Below are positions 32,533 to 41,085 of a stretch of DNA of 64,000 nt, in pieces. The DNA is from Holophagales bacterium (GTDB lineage: Bacteria > Acidobacteriota > Thermoanaerobaculia > UBA5066): NCBI GenBank assembly GCA_016714815.1, contig JADKBZ010000031.1, positions 1-64,000 on the forward strand, in the 5' to 3' direction. Position 1 is the stretch's first letter; every line of letters starts with the position of its first letter. Under the pieces are notes generated by a model. The model did not search any database. It saw only the letters and a list, made by a program, of their open reading frames with translations, and had not been told where the DNA came from. Position numbers and translations under genes: made by a program.

Positions 32533-33146
32533 GCGTGCGGGGCTTTCTCGGGCCTCTTCTCGTGGGCCTTTTCGCCGCGTTCGGGCTCGTCCTCGGCCTC
32601 GCCCGGCCGGGCGCCCCGATGAGGGCCTCCTCGAATCGTACGGCGGCTGGTCCGGACACGGCGGTCTCCGGACGGACGCCTGCGGAGGAGAAGGCCGTGG
32701 CGACGGCGCTGGTCGCCGGGCTGCGGCCCGCCTCGGACGACGACGCGACCGATTCGGAGAGCCGCGAGGAGCTCCGCGCCCTGTACGGCGACTACCGGCC
32801 CTACTTCGTGCGTGGCGACTTCGACTCCGACGGCCGGCTCGATTTCGCGCAGGCCTTCGTGCGTCGCGACGGACCCGAGCCGCTCTTCGACGTCGCGGTC
32901 TTCCTCGGAACGGCCGAGGGCTTCGCCCCGCCCCTCTGGGTCGGCCGGGGCCTCCAGCTGTCGGCAGGAGACCTGACCGTCGACCGGTCGGTGCTCGTCG
33001 TGACGGAGGACGTGGAACAGGACGTCTCCAGCCGCCTGCGCTGGGATCCGGCCGAGAGGGCGTTCGTCGACGTCGACGCCGGAAGCGAAGGCGATGACGG
33101 TGAGCCCTGGACCGGGCCGGACGGCCGGATCGGCACGACGGCCTGA
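32529..33146 (+). CDS. Predicted exported protein with EF-hand-like repeat
   Basis: 205 residues; no family recognised with confidence. It starts at GTG 32529 (GTGA overlap with the UDG gene). A hydrophobic segment at about 4-25 (FLGPLLVGLFAAFGLVLGLA) looks like a signal peptide or anchor. Near the middle, YFVRGDFDSDGRLDFAQAFV resembles the Asp-rich calcium loop of FG-GAP/VCBS or dockerin-like repeats. The C-terminus is acidic. It is likely periplasmic or surface exposed. It sits between the UDG gene and priA with no functional tie to either. Confidence 0.6.
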   Translation: MSVRGFLGPLLVGLFAAFGLVLGLARPGAPMRASSNRTAAGPDTAVSGRTPAEEKAVATALVAGLRPASDDDATDSESREELRALYGDYRPYFVRGDFDSDGRLDFAQAFVRRDGPEPLFDVAVFLGTAEGFAPPLWVGRGLQLSAGDLTVDRSVLVVTEDVEQDVSSRLRWDPAERAFVDVDAGSEGDDGEPWTGPDGRIGTTA

Positions 33147-33150
33147 AGCC

Positions 33151-35562
33151 GTGACTCCGGACGAGACCGCCCGGCGGGTCGCGGTCCTGTTGCCGACCGG
33201 GTTCCCGCAGCTCGCCACCTACCTCCTGCCTCCGGACATGCCGCGGCCGCGTCCCGGGAGCCGCCTCGCGGTTCCGTTCGGGACCCGTATCCTGACCGGA
33301 CTCGTCGCGCCTGGCGAAGCGGTGCCCGCGCCCGCGGGGACGACCGAAAGAGAGGTCCTCGCCCTCCTCGACGAGAGGCCGTTCCTCACGGAGTCGTTCG
33401 TCGACCTCCTCCTCAGGGCATCGGCCTACTACTTCGCCCCGCCGGGGGAGCTCCTTCGCGCGGCCGTGCCGGGCCGCCTCCTGGACCTCGGGCAGGCGTC
33501 CTACGTTCCTACCAGCCGGTCCGTCGGAGCCGCCCCTCGCGAGGCCCGATCGGCGGAGGTTCTGAGCTTCCTCGTCGAAGCGGGGCGAGCCACGCAGCTC
33601 GAGCTTTCCGAACGGCTCGGAAGCCGGGGCCTCGCCGGTGCGCTTCGCGCCCTGCTGGACGAGGGCCTCGTCAGGATCCCTTCGGAAGAGATGAAAGCGG
33701 CCCGGCCACCCCTCACGAAGAGCTGGGTCGCGCGAGGGGCCGCAGGCGATCCGCGTCTCGCGCGAAAGCCGAAGCAGAGAAACGCCCTCGCCCACCTCGC
33801 CGCGCTCGGCAGGCCGGCCGGGGCCACCGAGCTTCGCGCCGCGGGGGCGACTCCCGCGGTCCTCGCGGCCCTCGTGAAGGACGGTCTCGTCGCGATCGTC
33901 GAGGAGGAGCGCTCCTCCGACGCCTCCTCTCACGCACTCCCTCCCCGCTCGACACTCTCCGTCGTTCCGACCGCCGCGCAGAAGGAGGCGGTCGAGGCCG
34001 TCCGGGCGGCGCTCGAGAAGGGCGTGGAGGCCCGTTTCCTTCTCGACGGCGTCACGGGAAGCGGTAAGACGGAGGTCTACCTGGCCGCGCTCGAGGCGTC
34101 GATCGCGCTCGGACGGCAGGGAATCCTCCTCGTGCCGGAGATCGCTCTCGCCCCCGGGCTCATCCGGCGCGTCGTCGCCCGCTTCGGAAAGCGGGTTGCG
34201 CTCCTGCACAGCGGTCTCTCCGACGGCGAGCGGTCGGCCGCCTGGGAGCGGACCCGCCGCGGGGAGGTGGACGCGGTGGTGGGGCCGCGCTCGGCCGTCT
34301 TCGCGCCCCTTCCTCGCCTCGGCCTGATCGTCGTCGACGAAGCGCACGACGCGTCGTACAAGCAGGCCGAGGCCCCCCGCTACGACGCGCGCACGGTCGC
34401 CCGTGTGAGAGCCCACGGCGAATCGGCCGTCCTTCTTTTGGGTTCGGCGACACCTTCGATGGAGCAGGAGCAGTCCGCCCGCGACGGCGGGCTGATCCGG
34501 CTCGTCCTGCCGGCCCGCCCCACGGCTCGCGGCCGGGCCGCCGTCGAGGTGGTCGACCTGCGCGGCGAGCCGGCCCGCCCCGGAGACCACGGGCGGGTCC
34601 TCTTCGCCTCGCGGACGGTCGAGCTGCTCCAGGGGGCCTTCGACAGGGGGGAGCAGGGGATCGTCCTCCTGAACCGCCGCGGCTTCTCGCCGTCGCTTCT
34701 CTGCCGGGCCTGCGGGCACGACTTCCGCTGCGGCTCGTGCTCGGTCGCCCGGACGTACCACCGCCGCGGCGAGCGGCTCCTCTGTCACTACTGCGGCGAC
34801 TTCGTTCCACACCCGCGGGCCTGTCCGGCCTGCGGCTCGGAAGTCCTGATGCCGGTGGGGTTCGGAACCGAACGCCTCGCCGAGCGGTTCGAGGAGGTCT
34901 TCCCGGGGATACCGTACGCCGTCCTCGACCGCGACGCCGCGTCGCGCCGGGGAGGAGCGGCCCGGGTCCTCGCCGACTTCGAGTCCGGGACGGCGAGGGC
35001 CCTGCTCGGGACCCAGATGGTCGCCAAGGGGCACGATTTTCCGAACGCGACCGTCCTCGCCGTCCTCGACGCGGACGCGCTCCTCTCGTTCCCCGACTTC
35101 CGCTCCGCCGAACGAACGTTCCAGCTCGTGACGCAGGCGGCCGGCCGCGTGGGACGTGGGGAGAGGCCCGGCCTCGTCGCGGTGCAGACGGCGCGGCCGG
35201 AGCACGAGGCGATCGCCGCGGCCGTGGCGCAGGATCACCCCCGTTTCGCGGAAGGGGAGCTTCGATTCCGGCGCACCTTCGGCTATCCGCCGTTCTCCCA
35301 CCTGCTGCTCGCGCTCTGGACGGCGAAGGAGCTCGCCGAGGCGGAGGCAGGGGCCCGGGACGGCCGGGCGGCGATCGCTTCGCTTCCCAGGCTCCGCCTC
35401 CTCGGGCCCGCGCCGGCGCCGCTGGAGCGGCTCAAGGGCCTCTACCGGGTCCAGCTCCTGATCAAGTCCGACTCGCGCGAGGCGCTCGCTGCGGCGGGGG
35501 AGAAGCTCGAGGCGCTGGACGCCCCTCCCCGCCTCGACCGCGACCCGCAGAACCTCCTCTGA
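33151..35562 (+). CDS. priA: Primosomal protein N', replication restart helicase
   Basis: 803 residues from GTG at 33151; an in-frame ATG at 33094 would add 19 residues and overlap the previous gene. PriA reloads the replisome at stalled forks. The N-terminal 3'-binding domain (VLLPTGFPQLATYLLPPD) precedes Walker A GVTGSGKTEVYL, the DEAH box VVDEAHDASYKQ and a zinc-binding cluster of eight cysteines (CRACG, CGSC, CHYCG, CPACG) seen in all PriA proteins. The C-terminus ends in LLIKSDSREAL. The order gmk-rpoZ-coaBC-priA is common; here two extra genes lie between coaBC and priA. Confidence 0.94.
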   Translation: MTPDETARRVAVLLPTGFPQLATYLLPPDMPRPRPGSRLAVPFGTRILTGLVAPGEAVPAPAGTTEREVLALLDERPFLTESFVDLLLRASAYYFAPPGELLRAAVPGRLLDLGQASYVPTSRSVGAAPREARSAEVLSFLVEAGRATQLELSERLGSRGLAGALRALLDEGLVRIPSEEMKAARPPLTKSWVARGAAGDPRLARKPKQRNALAHLAALGRPAGATELRAAGATPAVLAALVKDGLVAIVEEERSSDASSHALPPRSTLSVVPTAAQKEAVEAVRAALEKGVEARFLLDGVTGSGKTEVYLAALEASIALGRQGILLVPEIALAPGLIRRVVARFGKRVALLHSGLSDGERSAAWERTRRGEVDAVVGPRSAVFAPLPRLGLIVVDEAHDASYKQAEAPRYDARTVARVRAHGESAVLLLGSATPSMEQEQSARDGGLIRLVLPARPTARGRAAVEVVDLRGEPARPGDHGRVLFASRTVELLQGAFDRGEQGIVLLNRRGFSPSLLCRACGHDFRCGSCSVARTYHRRGERLLCHYCGDFVPHPRACPACGSEVLMPVGFGTERLAERFEEVFPGIPYAVLDRDAASRRGGAARVLADFESGTARALLGTQMVAKGHDFPNATVLAVLDADALLSFPDFRSAERTFQLVTQAAGRVGRGERPGLVAVQTARPEHEAIAAAVAQDHPRFAEGELRFRRTFGYPPFSHLLLALWTAKELAEAEAGARDGRAAIASLPRLRLLGPAPAPLERLKGLYRVQLLIKSDSREALAAAGEKLEALDAPPRLDRDPQNLL

Positions 35563-35584
35563 CGGCCGAAGCCCCGCGGTCTGG

Positions 35585-35590
35585 TACATT
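35585..35590 (+). promoter_or_regulatory. TACATT -10 element of accA
   Basis: TACATT ends 7 nt before the accA GTG at 35598. No ribosome site in between; leaderless start is likely by analogy with the other TAnnnT cases. Confidence 0.45.
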
Positions 35591-35597
35591 CCCGGGG

Positions 35598-36556
35598 GTG
35601 AGCGTCGAAAACCGTTTCGAGGAGCCGCTGGAGCGGCTGAGGACGCGTATCGCCGAGCTTGCCCGGAATCCCGAAGGCCCCGCCCGGGACAAGGCGATCC
35701 GAAAACTGACCGAACAGCTCGAAAAGAAGTCGGTCGAGATCTACGCGAACCTGACTCCCTGGCAGAAAACGCTCGTCGCGCGCCACCCGGCCCGGCCCTT
35801 CACGCTCGACTACGTGCGCGTCCTCCTGCGCGACTTCGTCGAGCTGCACGGGGACCGCGCCTACGCCGACGACCCGGCGATCGTTGCCGGGTTCGGCTTT
35901 CTCGGAGACAGGGCGGTCGCCGTGGTCGGCCACCAGAAGGGGCGCGACACCAAGGAGAAGATCCGCCGGAATTTCGGGATGCCGAGGCCCGAGGGCTACC
36001 GGAAAGCCCTGCGCGTCATGAAGCTCGCGGAGAAGTTCCGCCGCCCGGTCCTCACGTTCATCGACACCCCTGGCGCCTACCCCGGGATCGAGAGCGAGGA
36101 GCGCGGGGTGTCGGAAGCGATCGCCGTGAACCTCCTCGAGATGTCCCGGCTCGCGGTCCCGGTCATCGCAACGGTGACGGGAGAAGGCGGTTCCGGCGGA
36201 GCGCTCGGAATCGGTGTGACCGACGTCATCCTGATGCTGGAGCACTCCGTCTACTCGGTCATCTCCCCCGAGGGGTGTGCCGCGATTCTCTGGAAGGACC
36301 AGGCCAGGGCACGCGAGGCCGCCGAGGCGATGCGGGTGACCGCAGCCGACTGCAAGGCCCTGGGCGTGGCCGACGAGGTGATCCCGGAGCCTCCCGGCGG
36401 CGCCCACTCGAATCCCCTCGCGGCGATCGACGCGGTCGGGCGCGCCCTCGCACGTCACCTCGACCGCCTCTCATCGCTCCCGATCGACACCTCCTCGAAG
36501 CCCGCTACGCGGTTCCGCCACGCAGGGGCCTGGGAGGGACCGCGGCCAGACGGTGA
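35598..36556 (+). CDS. accA: Acetyl-CoA carboxylase carboxyltransferase alpha subunit (3' end frame disturbed)
   Basis: About 319 residues if it ends at TGA 36554-36556. It is half of the transferase that makes malonyl-CoA. Hallmarks: GDRAYADDPAIVAGFGFL, RNFGMPRPEGYRKALRVMKLAEKF, FIDTPGAYPGIESEERG, EGGSGGALGIG, and ISPEGCAAILWKD. Up to about 36490 the frame is clean. At 36491-36520 the expected LLEARYARFR is split between frames (one base missing near 36491, two near 36511), and another change after GAWEG is needed to reach the stop that overlaps the recJ GTG (GTGA). Taken literally, the frame runs on without a stop to 37328. A consensus error is likely. Confidence 0.85.
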
Positions 36557-38303
36557 CGCCGGCCTTCCCGCCGCCCGCGTCTCGCGCTCCCTCGGGCGCA
36601 GTTTGCGGACGTGGCGGGGCTCCTCGCCCGGAGCTGGACATTCCCGGCGGTCTCGCCAGAGTCCTCTCGCGCGCGGGATCTCCTCGAGTCGAAGAGGCCC
36701 GGGCCTGGCAGCTCCAGCCGGGACTCGAGACCCTTCACGACCCGTTCGGCATGGGAGGGATGCCCGAGGCCGTCGATCTGCTCGTCCGGTCCGCCAGGCG
36801 CGGGGGCAGGGTGGTCGTCTTCGGCGACTACGACTGCGACGGAATCGGCGCTCTCGCGATCCTGTCCACGACTCTCAGGCGGCTGGGCGCCGACGCCATT
36901 CCGTTCGTTCCCCACCGCCTCAAGGACGGCTACGGACTGAGGCCGGAGACGCTGCGCCGGGTCCTCGACGAGCACGCTCCCGAGGGGATCGTCACCGTCG
37001 ACTGCGGCATCACCGCCGTCGACCCGATTCGCGAGGCCGTGGCCCGCGGCGTCTTCGTCGTGGTGACCGACCACCACCTCCCGTCCGAAGAGCTTCCGAA
37101 AGGGGCGGTCCTCCTCAACCCGAAGATCCCAGGCTGTCCCTACCCGTTCAAGGACCTCGCGGGAGCCGGCCTCGCGTGGAAGCTCTCGGAGGCGCTCCTC
37201 AGGACCGACGGGGCCAGGTCGGGATCGCGGCGAGCAATCCGGTCTGGATGGCTTCCCTCGCCGAAGATCGCGGCGCTCTCGACGATCGCCGACATGGTCC
37301 CGCTCACCCGGCGAGAACCGCGTCCTGACGTCCTGGGGCCTGGCCGGTCTGGCCGAGCCCCGCTCGCCCGGCCTGACGGCGCTCCTTTCGCACTGCTCGG
37401 TGAGGGCGGGGAAGAGCCCCTCCGTCCACGACGTCGCCTTCCGGATCGCGCCGCGCCTCAATGCGTCGGGGCGTATCGACCACGCGTTTCGCGCGCTGGA
37501 GCTCCTCACGACGACCGACGCCGCCCGGGCGGCCGCCCTGGCCGACGAGATCGAGGCCGCCAACACCGAGCGCCGGCGGATGCAGGAAGGTCGTCGCGGT
37601 CGCCTTCGACGCCTCGAAGACCTTCGACTTCCAGGACGCGCTCGTCGTCGAAAGGCCGGGACGCCCAGGAGGAGGTGGCACCGCGGCGTCCTCGCGATCG
37701 CCGCGTCGAAGTCGCGCAGGCGCTCCATCGCCCCGTCCTCCTCCTCTCGCGGGAAGAGGGCCGCGTCGGCGGAAGCGGCCGGACGTGCGGCCGGACTCCC
37801 CTCTACGACCGCCTCGCCCCCGTCGCCCGGCGACATGACGCCGACTTCGGAGGCCATCACGCCGCCATCGGTCTCTCCGTCCCGACGGCCGGATTCGACG
37901 CCTTTCGAAAGGAAGCGAAGGCGGCCTTCGCCGAAGCTCGCGACGACGAGGAATGGAGCGTCGTCTACGAGGCCGACACCCAGCTCGCCGCGGCGGAGGT
38001 GACGCCCGCTCTCGTGGAGGCGCTTTCGCGGCTGGAACCGCACGGAATGGGCAATTCCCGCCCGCTGTTCCTCCTTCCCGCCCTCTCGTGGGACGGCAGG
38101 GGACGTCCCGTCGGGGAGCGGGGCCTTCGCGTTTCGTTCCAGGGCGACGGCGTGCGGCTGGATGCGGTCGGCTGGTCGCTCGGAACGATCCGGGGCCCGG
38201 CCGGCGGGGAAAATGGGATGTCCTCGCCAACGTCGCACACGATGCCTTCCTCGGCAGGCCTTCGCTGACCGTCCTCGACGCCGTCCGGGTGGGGGACGCG
38301 TGA
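36553..38303 (+). pseudogene. recJ: recJ, single-strand exonuclease, broken by about seven frame changes
   Basis: RecJ chews 5' to 3' single-stranded DNA in repair. The DHH motifs are intact but in different frames: GDYDCDGIGALAIL and VVVTDHHLPSEE (frame of 36553), SNPVWMASL (+2 shift near 37210), KIAALSTIADMVPL (back near 37257), then RIAPRLNASGRIDHAF (near 37305), VVAVAFDASKTFDFQ (near 37587), WHRGVLAIAAS (near 37670), VAQALHRPVLLLS through GGHHAAIGLSV (near 37708), and a last change near 38208 leading to LTVLDAVRVGDA and TGA 38301-38303. An eighth change near 36630 is possible. The GTG start overlaps accA and the stop overlaps the next gene, so the original limits are clear. Confidence 0.85.
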
Positions 38304-40309
38304 CGGGCAGAACGAGGCGCTACCTCCGGCGGACTCTCGCATTTCTCGCGCTCGGCGGCTTTCCGGTCCTCGTCGTCCTTTCGTACCGTCCGTCCGGTGC
38401 GCGGACCCTCGAAGCGCGGGACGAGGTCGCCGAGACCCTCCTCCGCGAGTCGCAGGGGATTCGCGACCGGCTCCGTTTCGAGGACTTCGACTATTCCGAG
38501 AGCGAAGGCGACGCGGAGGTCTACCGGTTGCGGGCGGCCGAGGCAATCGCCTTCGCCGAGGGCGCGGACAGGCTGTTCCGGCTGAAGGACGTCACTTTCC
38601 AGAGCCGGGACGCGGCGTCGGGCCGGGTCGCGGTCGTGGCCGCACCGCGAGCCGAGTTCGTCCCGGCCACCAAGGCATTCCGGGTCTTCGACGGAGTCCG
38701 AATCGACGGCGAGGGGGTCGGCGTTCGCAGCGTCTCCTTCAACTACGACCCGGTCCGCAAGCTTCTGGTTTCGGAGGGGCCCGTCAAGGCGCTGCGAGAC
38801 GGGCTCGTCGCGACGGCGCTCGAGGGTTCCGTCGAGACGGCCGCCGGGGTCATCCGTTTTCGAAACGACGTCCGCCTGGGGGGGGTCGACGATCGGGGTC
38901 GACGGATCGCGCTCTCCGCGAAGGAAGTCGACCTGCGTCGCGGTGGCGGCTTCTCGGCCCGCGGCTCCGTCGTTCTCAAGACGGACGAGCTTCTCCTCCG
39001 AGGAGACGAGGCCGAGAGAGAGCCCCTCGACGGGGCAGACCGCCTCTCGGCTCGCGGATCGGTCGTGGCGGTCCTGATTCCTCGCCAGGGGGAGAAGCTC
39101 ACGAGCCCGATCCGGGCCGAGGGCGAAGCCCTCGAGCTCCGGCGGGATGCGACCGGCGCGCCCGGGGACCTCCTCCTCACGGGCAGTCCGGCAAGGCTCG
39201 ACATTCCTCCGGAAGGCCCCACGGGAGCCCGGCGGGCGGTTTCGAACCGCTTCGAGGCGATGCTGGTCGGCGGCAAGCTGACGCGGGTGTCGGTGCCCGG
39301 TCCGCTCACCCTGGCCGAGTCGGCGTCCCCGGCCCGCCCGGCCGCGGGTCCGGGCCCGGCGGCACGGCTCCTTTCGGCGGGAAGCGGACAGCTCTCGTTC
39401 GGTCCGGACGGGAAGACGATCGAAACGGCGGTCCTCGACGGCGGAGTGGCATTGAGCGAGGGGACGAAAACCTCCGTGACCTCCCCCCGGGCCACGCTCC
39501 GGGCGATGGACGAGAGCGCCGTGTTCGCGGGAACGGCCGACCAGCCGGCGCGCTACGAGGACGAGAAGACCCGGGTGCAGGCGAATGTCCTGACCTGGTT
39601 TCGCCGCGACGAGAGGATAGAAGGGGCCGGAAACGTGAAGACGACGTTTCGCGGCCGCGAGGGGTCCGATATTCTCGGGGGCGACTCCGCCGCGCCCGTT
39701 TCGTCCGAGTCGGACTTTCTGCGGGTCACCTCGTCGGAGCGACGGGTTCTCCTGACCGGAAACGTCACCGCCTGGCAGGAGGAGAACGTCCTCCGGGCCC
39801 AGTCCGTAGCCCTCGACGACCGGAACCGGTCGCTTCGGGCCGAGGGGAACGTGCGGACGACCTTCCGGCGCAGAAGGATCGATCCGAAGACGAAGGCCGG
39901 CGTCGTCGAGACGGTGGCGGCATCCGGGAACGTCCTGACGCACCGCGAGGCCGATCGCCTGCTCCGGATCGAGGGGTCCACCAGCGTCACCTCCGGGACC
40001 TGGGTGATGAAAGCCGACGTGACGGACGTCGTCCTCGGACCGAACCGGACGGTCGACTTCGCGGAGGCGCGCGGAAACGTCGTGGTCGAAGACAGGGCGG
40101 ACAGGCGCCGGGGTGAGGGTGCCATGGCCCGTGGCGGCCGCAGGCCGGAAGCGATCACGCTGGAGGGGCAGCCCGCCACCGCCGTCGATGGAAAGGGAAA
40201 CCGGATGACCGGCGCTCTCCTGACGTTTCAGAAGGGAAGCGGCCGCGTCGACGTGGAGACGGGCCCGGGGATCCCCAGCCAGGGAATCCTGCGGCCGGAG
40301 GGACTGTGA
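38300..40309 (+). CDS. LptC/LptA-like fused LPS transport protein (OstA repeats)
   Basis: 669 residues. A single N-terminal membrane anchor (about 12-30, TLAFLALGGFPVLVVLSY) is followed by an LptC-like region (LRFEDFDYSESEGDAEVYRL) and then beta-jellyroll OstA repeats typical of LptA: GAGNVKTTFRG, LTGNVTAWQEENVLRAQ, RAEGNVRTTFRR. In the Lpt bridge, LptC receives LPS from LptB2FG and LptA carries it through the periplasm; here both appear in one chain. The next gene is lptB, overlapping as GTGA. GTG at 38300 overlaps the recJ stop. Exact domain limits need structure prediction. Confidence 0.8.
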   Translation: MTGRTRRYLRRTLAFLALGGFPVLVVLSYRPSGARTLEARDEVAETLLRESQGIRDRLRFEDFDYSESEGDAEVYRLRAAEAIAFAEGADRLFRLKDVTFQSRDAASGRVAVVAAPRAEFVPATKAFRVFDGVRIDGEGVGVRSVSFNYDPVRKLLVSEGPVKALRDGLVATALEGSVETAAGVIRFRNDVRLGGVDDRGRRIALSAKEVDLRRGGGFSARGSVVLKTDELLLRGDEAEREPLDGADRLSARGSVVAVLIPRQGEKLTSPIRAEGEALELRRDATGAPGDLLLTGSPARLDIPPEGPTGARRAVSNRFEAMLVGGKLTRVSVPGPLTLAESASPARPAAGPGPAARLLSAGSGQLSFGPDGKTIETAVLDGGVALSEGTKTSVTSPRATLRAMDESAVFAGTADQPARYEDEKTRVQANVLTWFRRDERIEGAGNVKTTFRGREGSDILGGDSAAPVSSESDFLRVTSSERRVLLTGNVTAWQEENVLRAQSVALDDRNRSLRAEGNVRTTFRRRRIDPKTKAGVVETVAASGNVLTHREADRLLRIEGSTSVTSGTWVMKADVTDVVLGPNRTVDFAEARGNVVVEDRADRRRGEGAMARGGRRPEAITLEGQPATAVDGKGNRMTGALLTFQKGSGRVDVETGPGIPSQGILRPEGL

Positions 40310-41043
40310 CCGAGACACGCCCGCGCCTCGCGGCCGAGGGGCTGAAGAAGAGCTACAGGGGCCGAACCGTGGTCGACGGAGTCTCCCTGACGGTGGACGG
40401 GGGAGAGGTCGTCGGCCTTCTGGGCCCGAACGGAGCGGGAAAGACGACGACGTTCTCGATGGTCGTCGGGCTGGTGGAGCCGGATGCCGGCCACGTCCTT
40501 CTCGACGGGGAGGAGATCACGGAGCTGGCGATGTTCCGCCGGGCCAGGAAGGGCGTCGGCTACCTGCCGCAGGAGGCTTCGGTCTTCCGGAAGATGAACG
40601 CCCTCGAGAATCTCGTGGCGATTCTCGAGACGCTCCCCCTTTCCCGGAACGAACGGCTCGAGAGGGCCCACGGGCTCCTCGACCGGTTCAAGCTCTCGCA
40701 TCTCTCCACGTCCATCGCCGACACGCTGTCCGGGGGTGAGCGCAGGCGCCTCGAGATCGCCCGGGCCCTGACGCTTTCCCCTCGTTTCCTTCTCCTCGAC
40801 GAGCCGTTCGCGGGAATCGACCCGATCACGGTCCTCGACCTGCAGCACGTCATCCGCGAGCTTGCGGTATCGGGCATCGGTATCCTGATCACCGATCACA
40901 ACGTGAGGGACACTCTCGCCATCGTCGACCGCGGCTACATCATCAACGCCGGAGCGATCTTCAGGGCCGGTTCGCCGGTCAGTCTCTCCGAGGACCCCGA
41001 GGTTCGGCGTGTCTACCTCGGAGACCGCTTCCGGCTGGACTAG
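40306..41043 (+). CDS. lptB: LPS export ATPase LptB
   Basis: 245 residues. The cytoplasmic ATPase that powers LPS extraction. Walker A GPNGAGKTTT at 40-49, signature LSGGERRRLEIARAL, Walker B FLLLDEPFAGIDP and the His switch ITDHNVRDTL match LptB rather than other ABC subunits; YLPQEASVFRKMNALENL is the family-typical stretch. GTG start overlaps the LptC/A gene (GTGA). The lptB-rpoN order with hpf behind is conserved in Proteobacteria. The stop TAG is the start of a TAGAAT element for rpoN. Confidence 0.96.
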   Translation: MTETRPRLAAEGLKKSYRGRTVVDGVSLTVDGGEVVGLLGPNGAGKTTTFSMVVGLVEPDAGHVLLDGEEITELAMFRRARKGVGYLPQEASVFRKMNALENLVAILETLPLSRNERLERAHGLLDRFKLSHLSTSIADTLSGGERRRLEIARALTLSPRFLLLDEPFAGIDPITVLDLQHVIRELAVSGIGILITDHNVRDTLAIVDRGYIINAGAIFRAGSPVSLSEDPEVRRVYLGDRFRLD

Positions 41044-41046
41044 AAT
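41041..41046 (+). promoter_or_regulatory. TAGAAT element before rpoN, overlapping the lptB stop
   Basis: TAGAATC at the lptB stop codon, 39 nt before the rpoN GTG at 41086. A -10 giving a short leader of about 30 nt is likely; no ribosome site is seen near the GTG. Confidence 0.4.
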
Positions 41047-41085
41047 CGCAGAAGCGAACTCGCCGTCCGGCGCGCTCCATTCATC

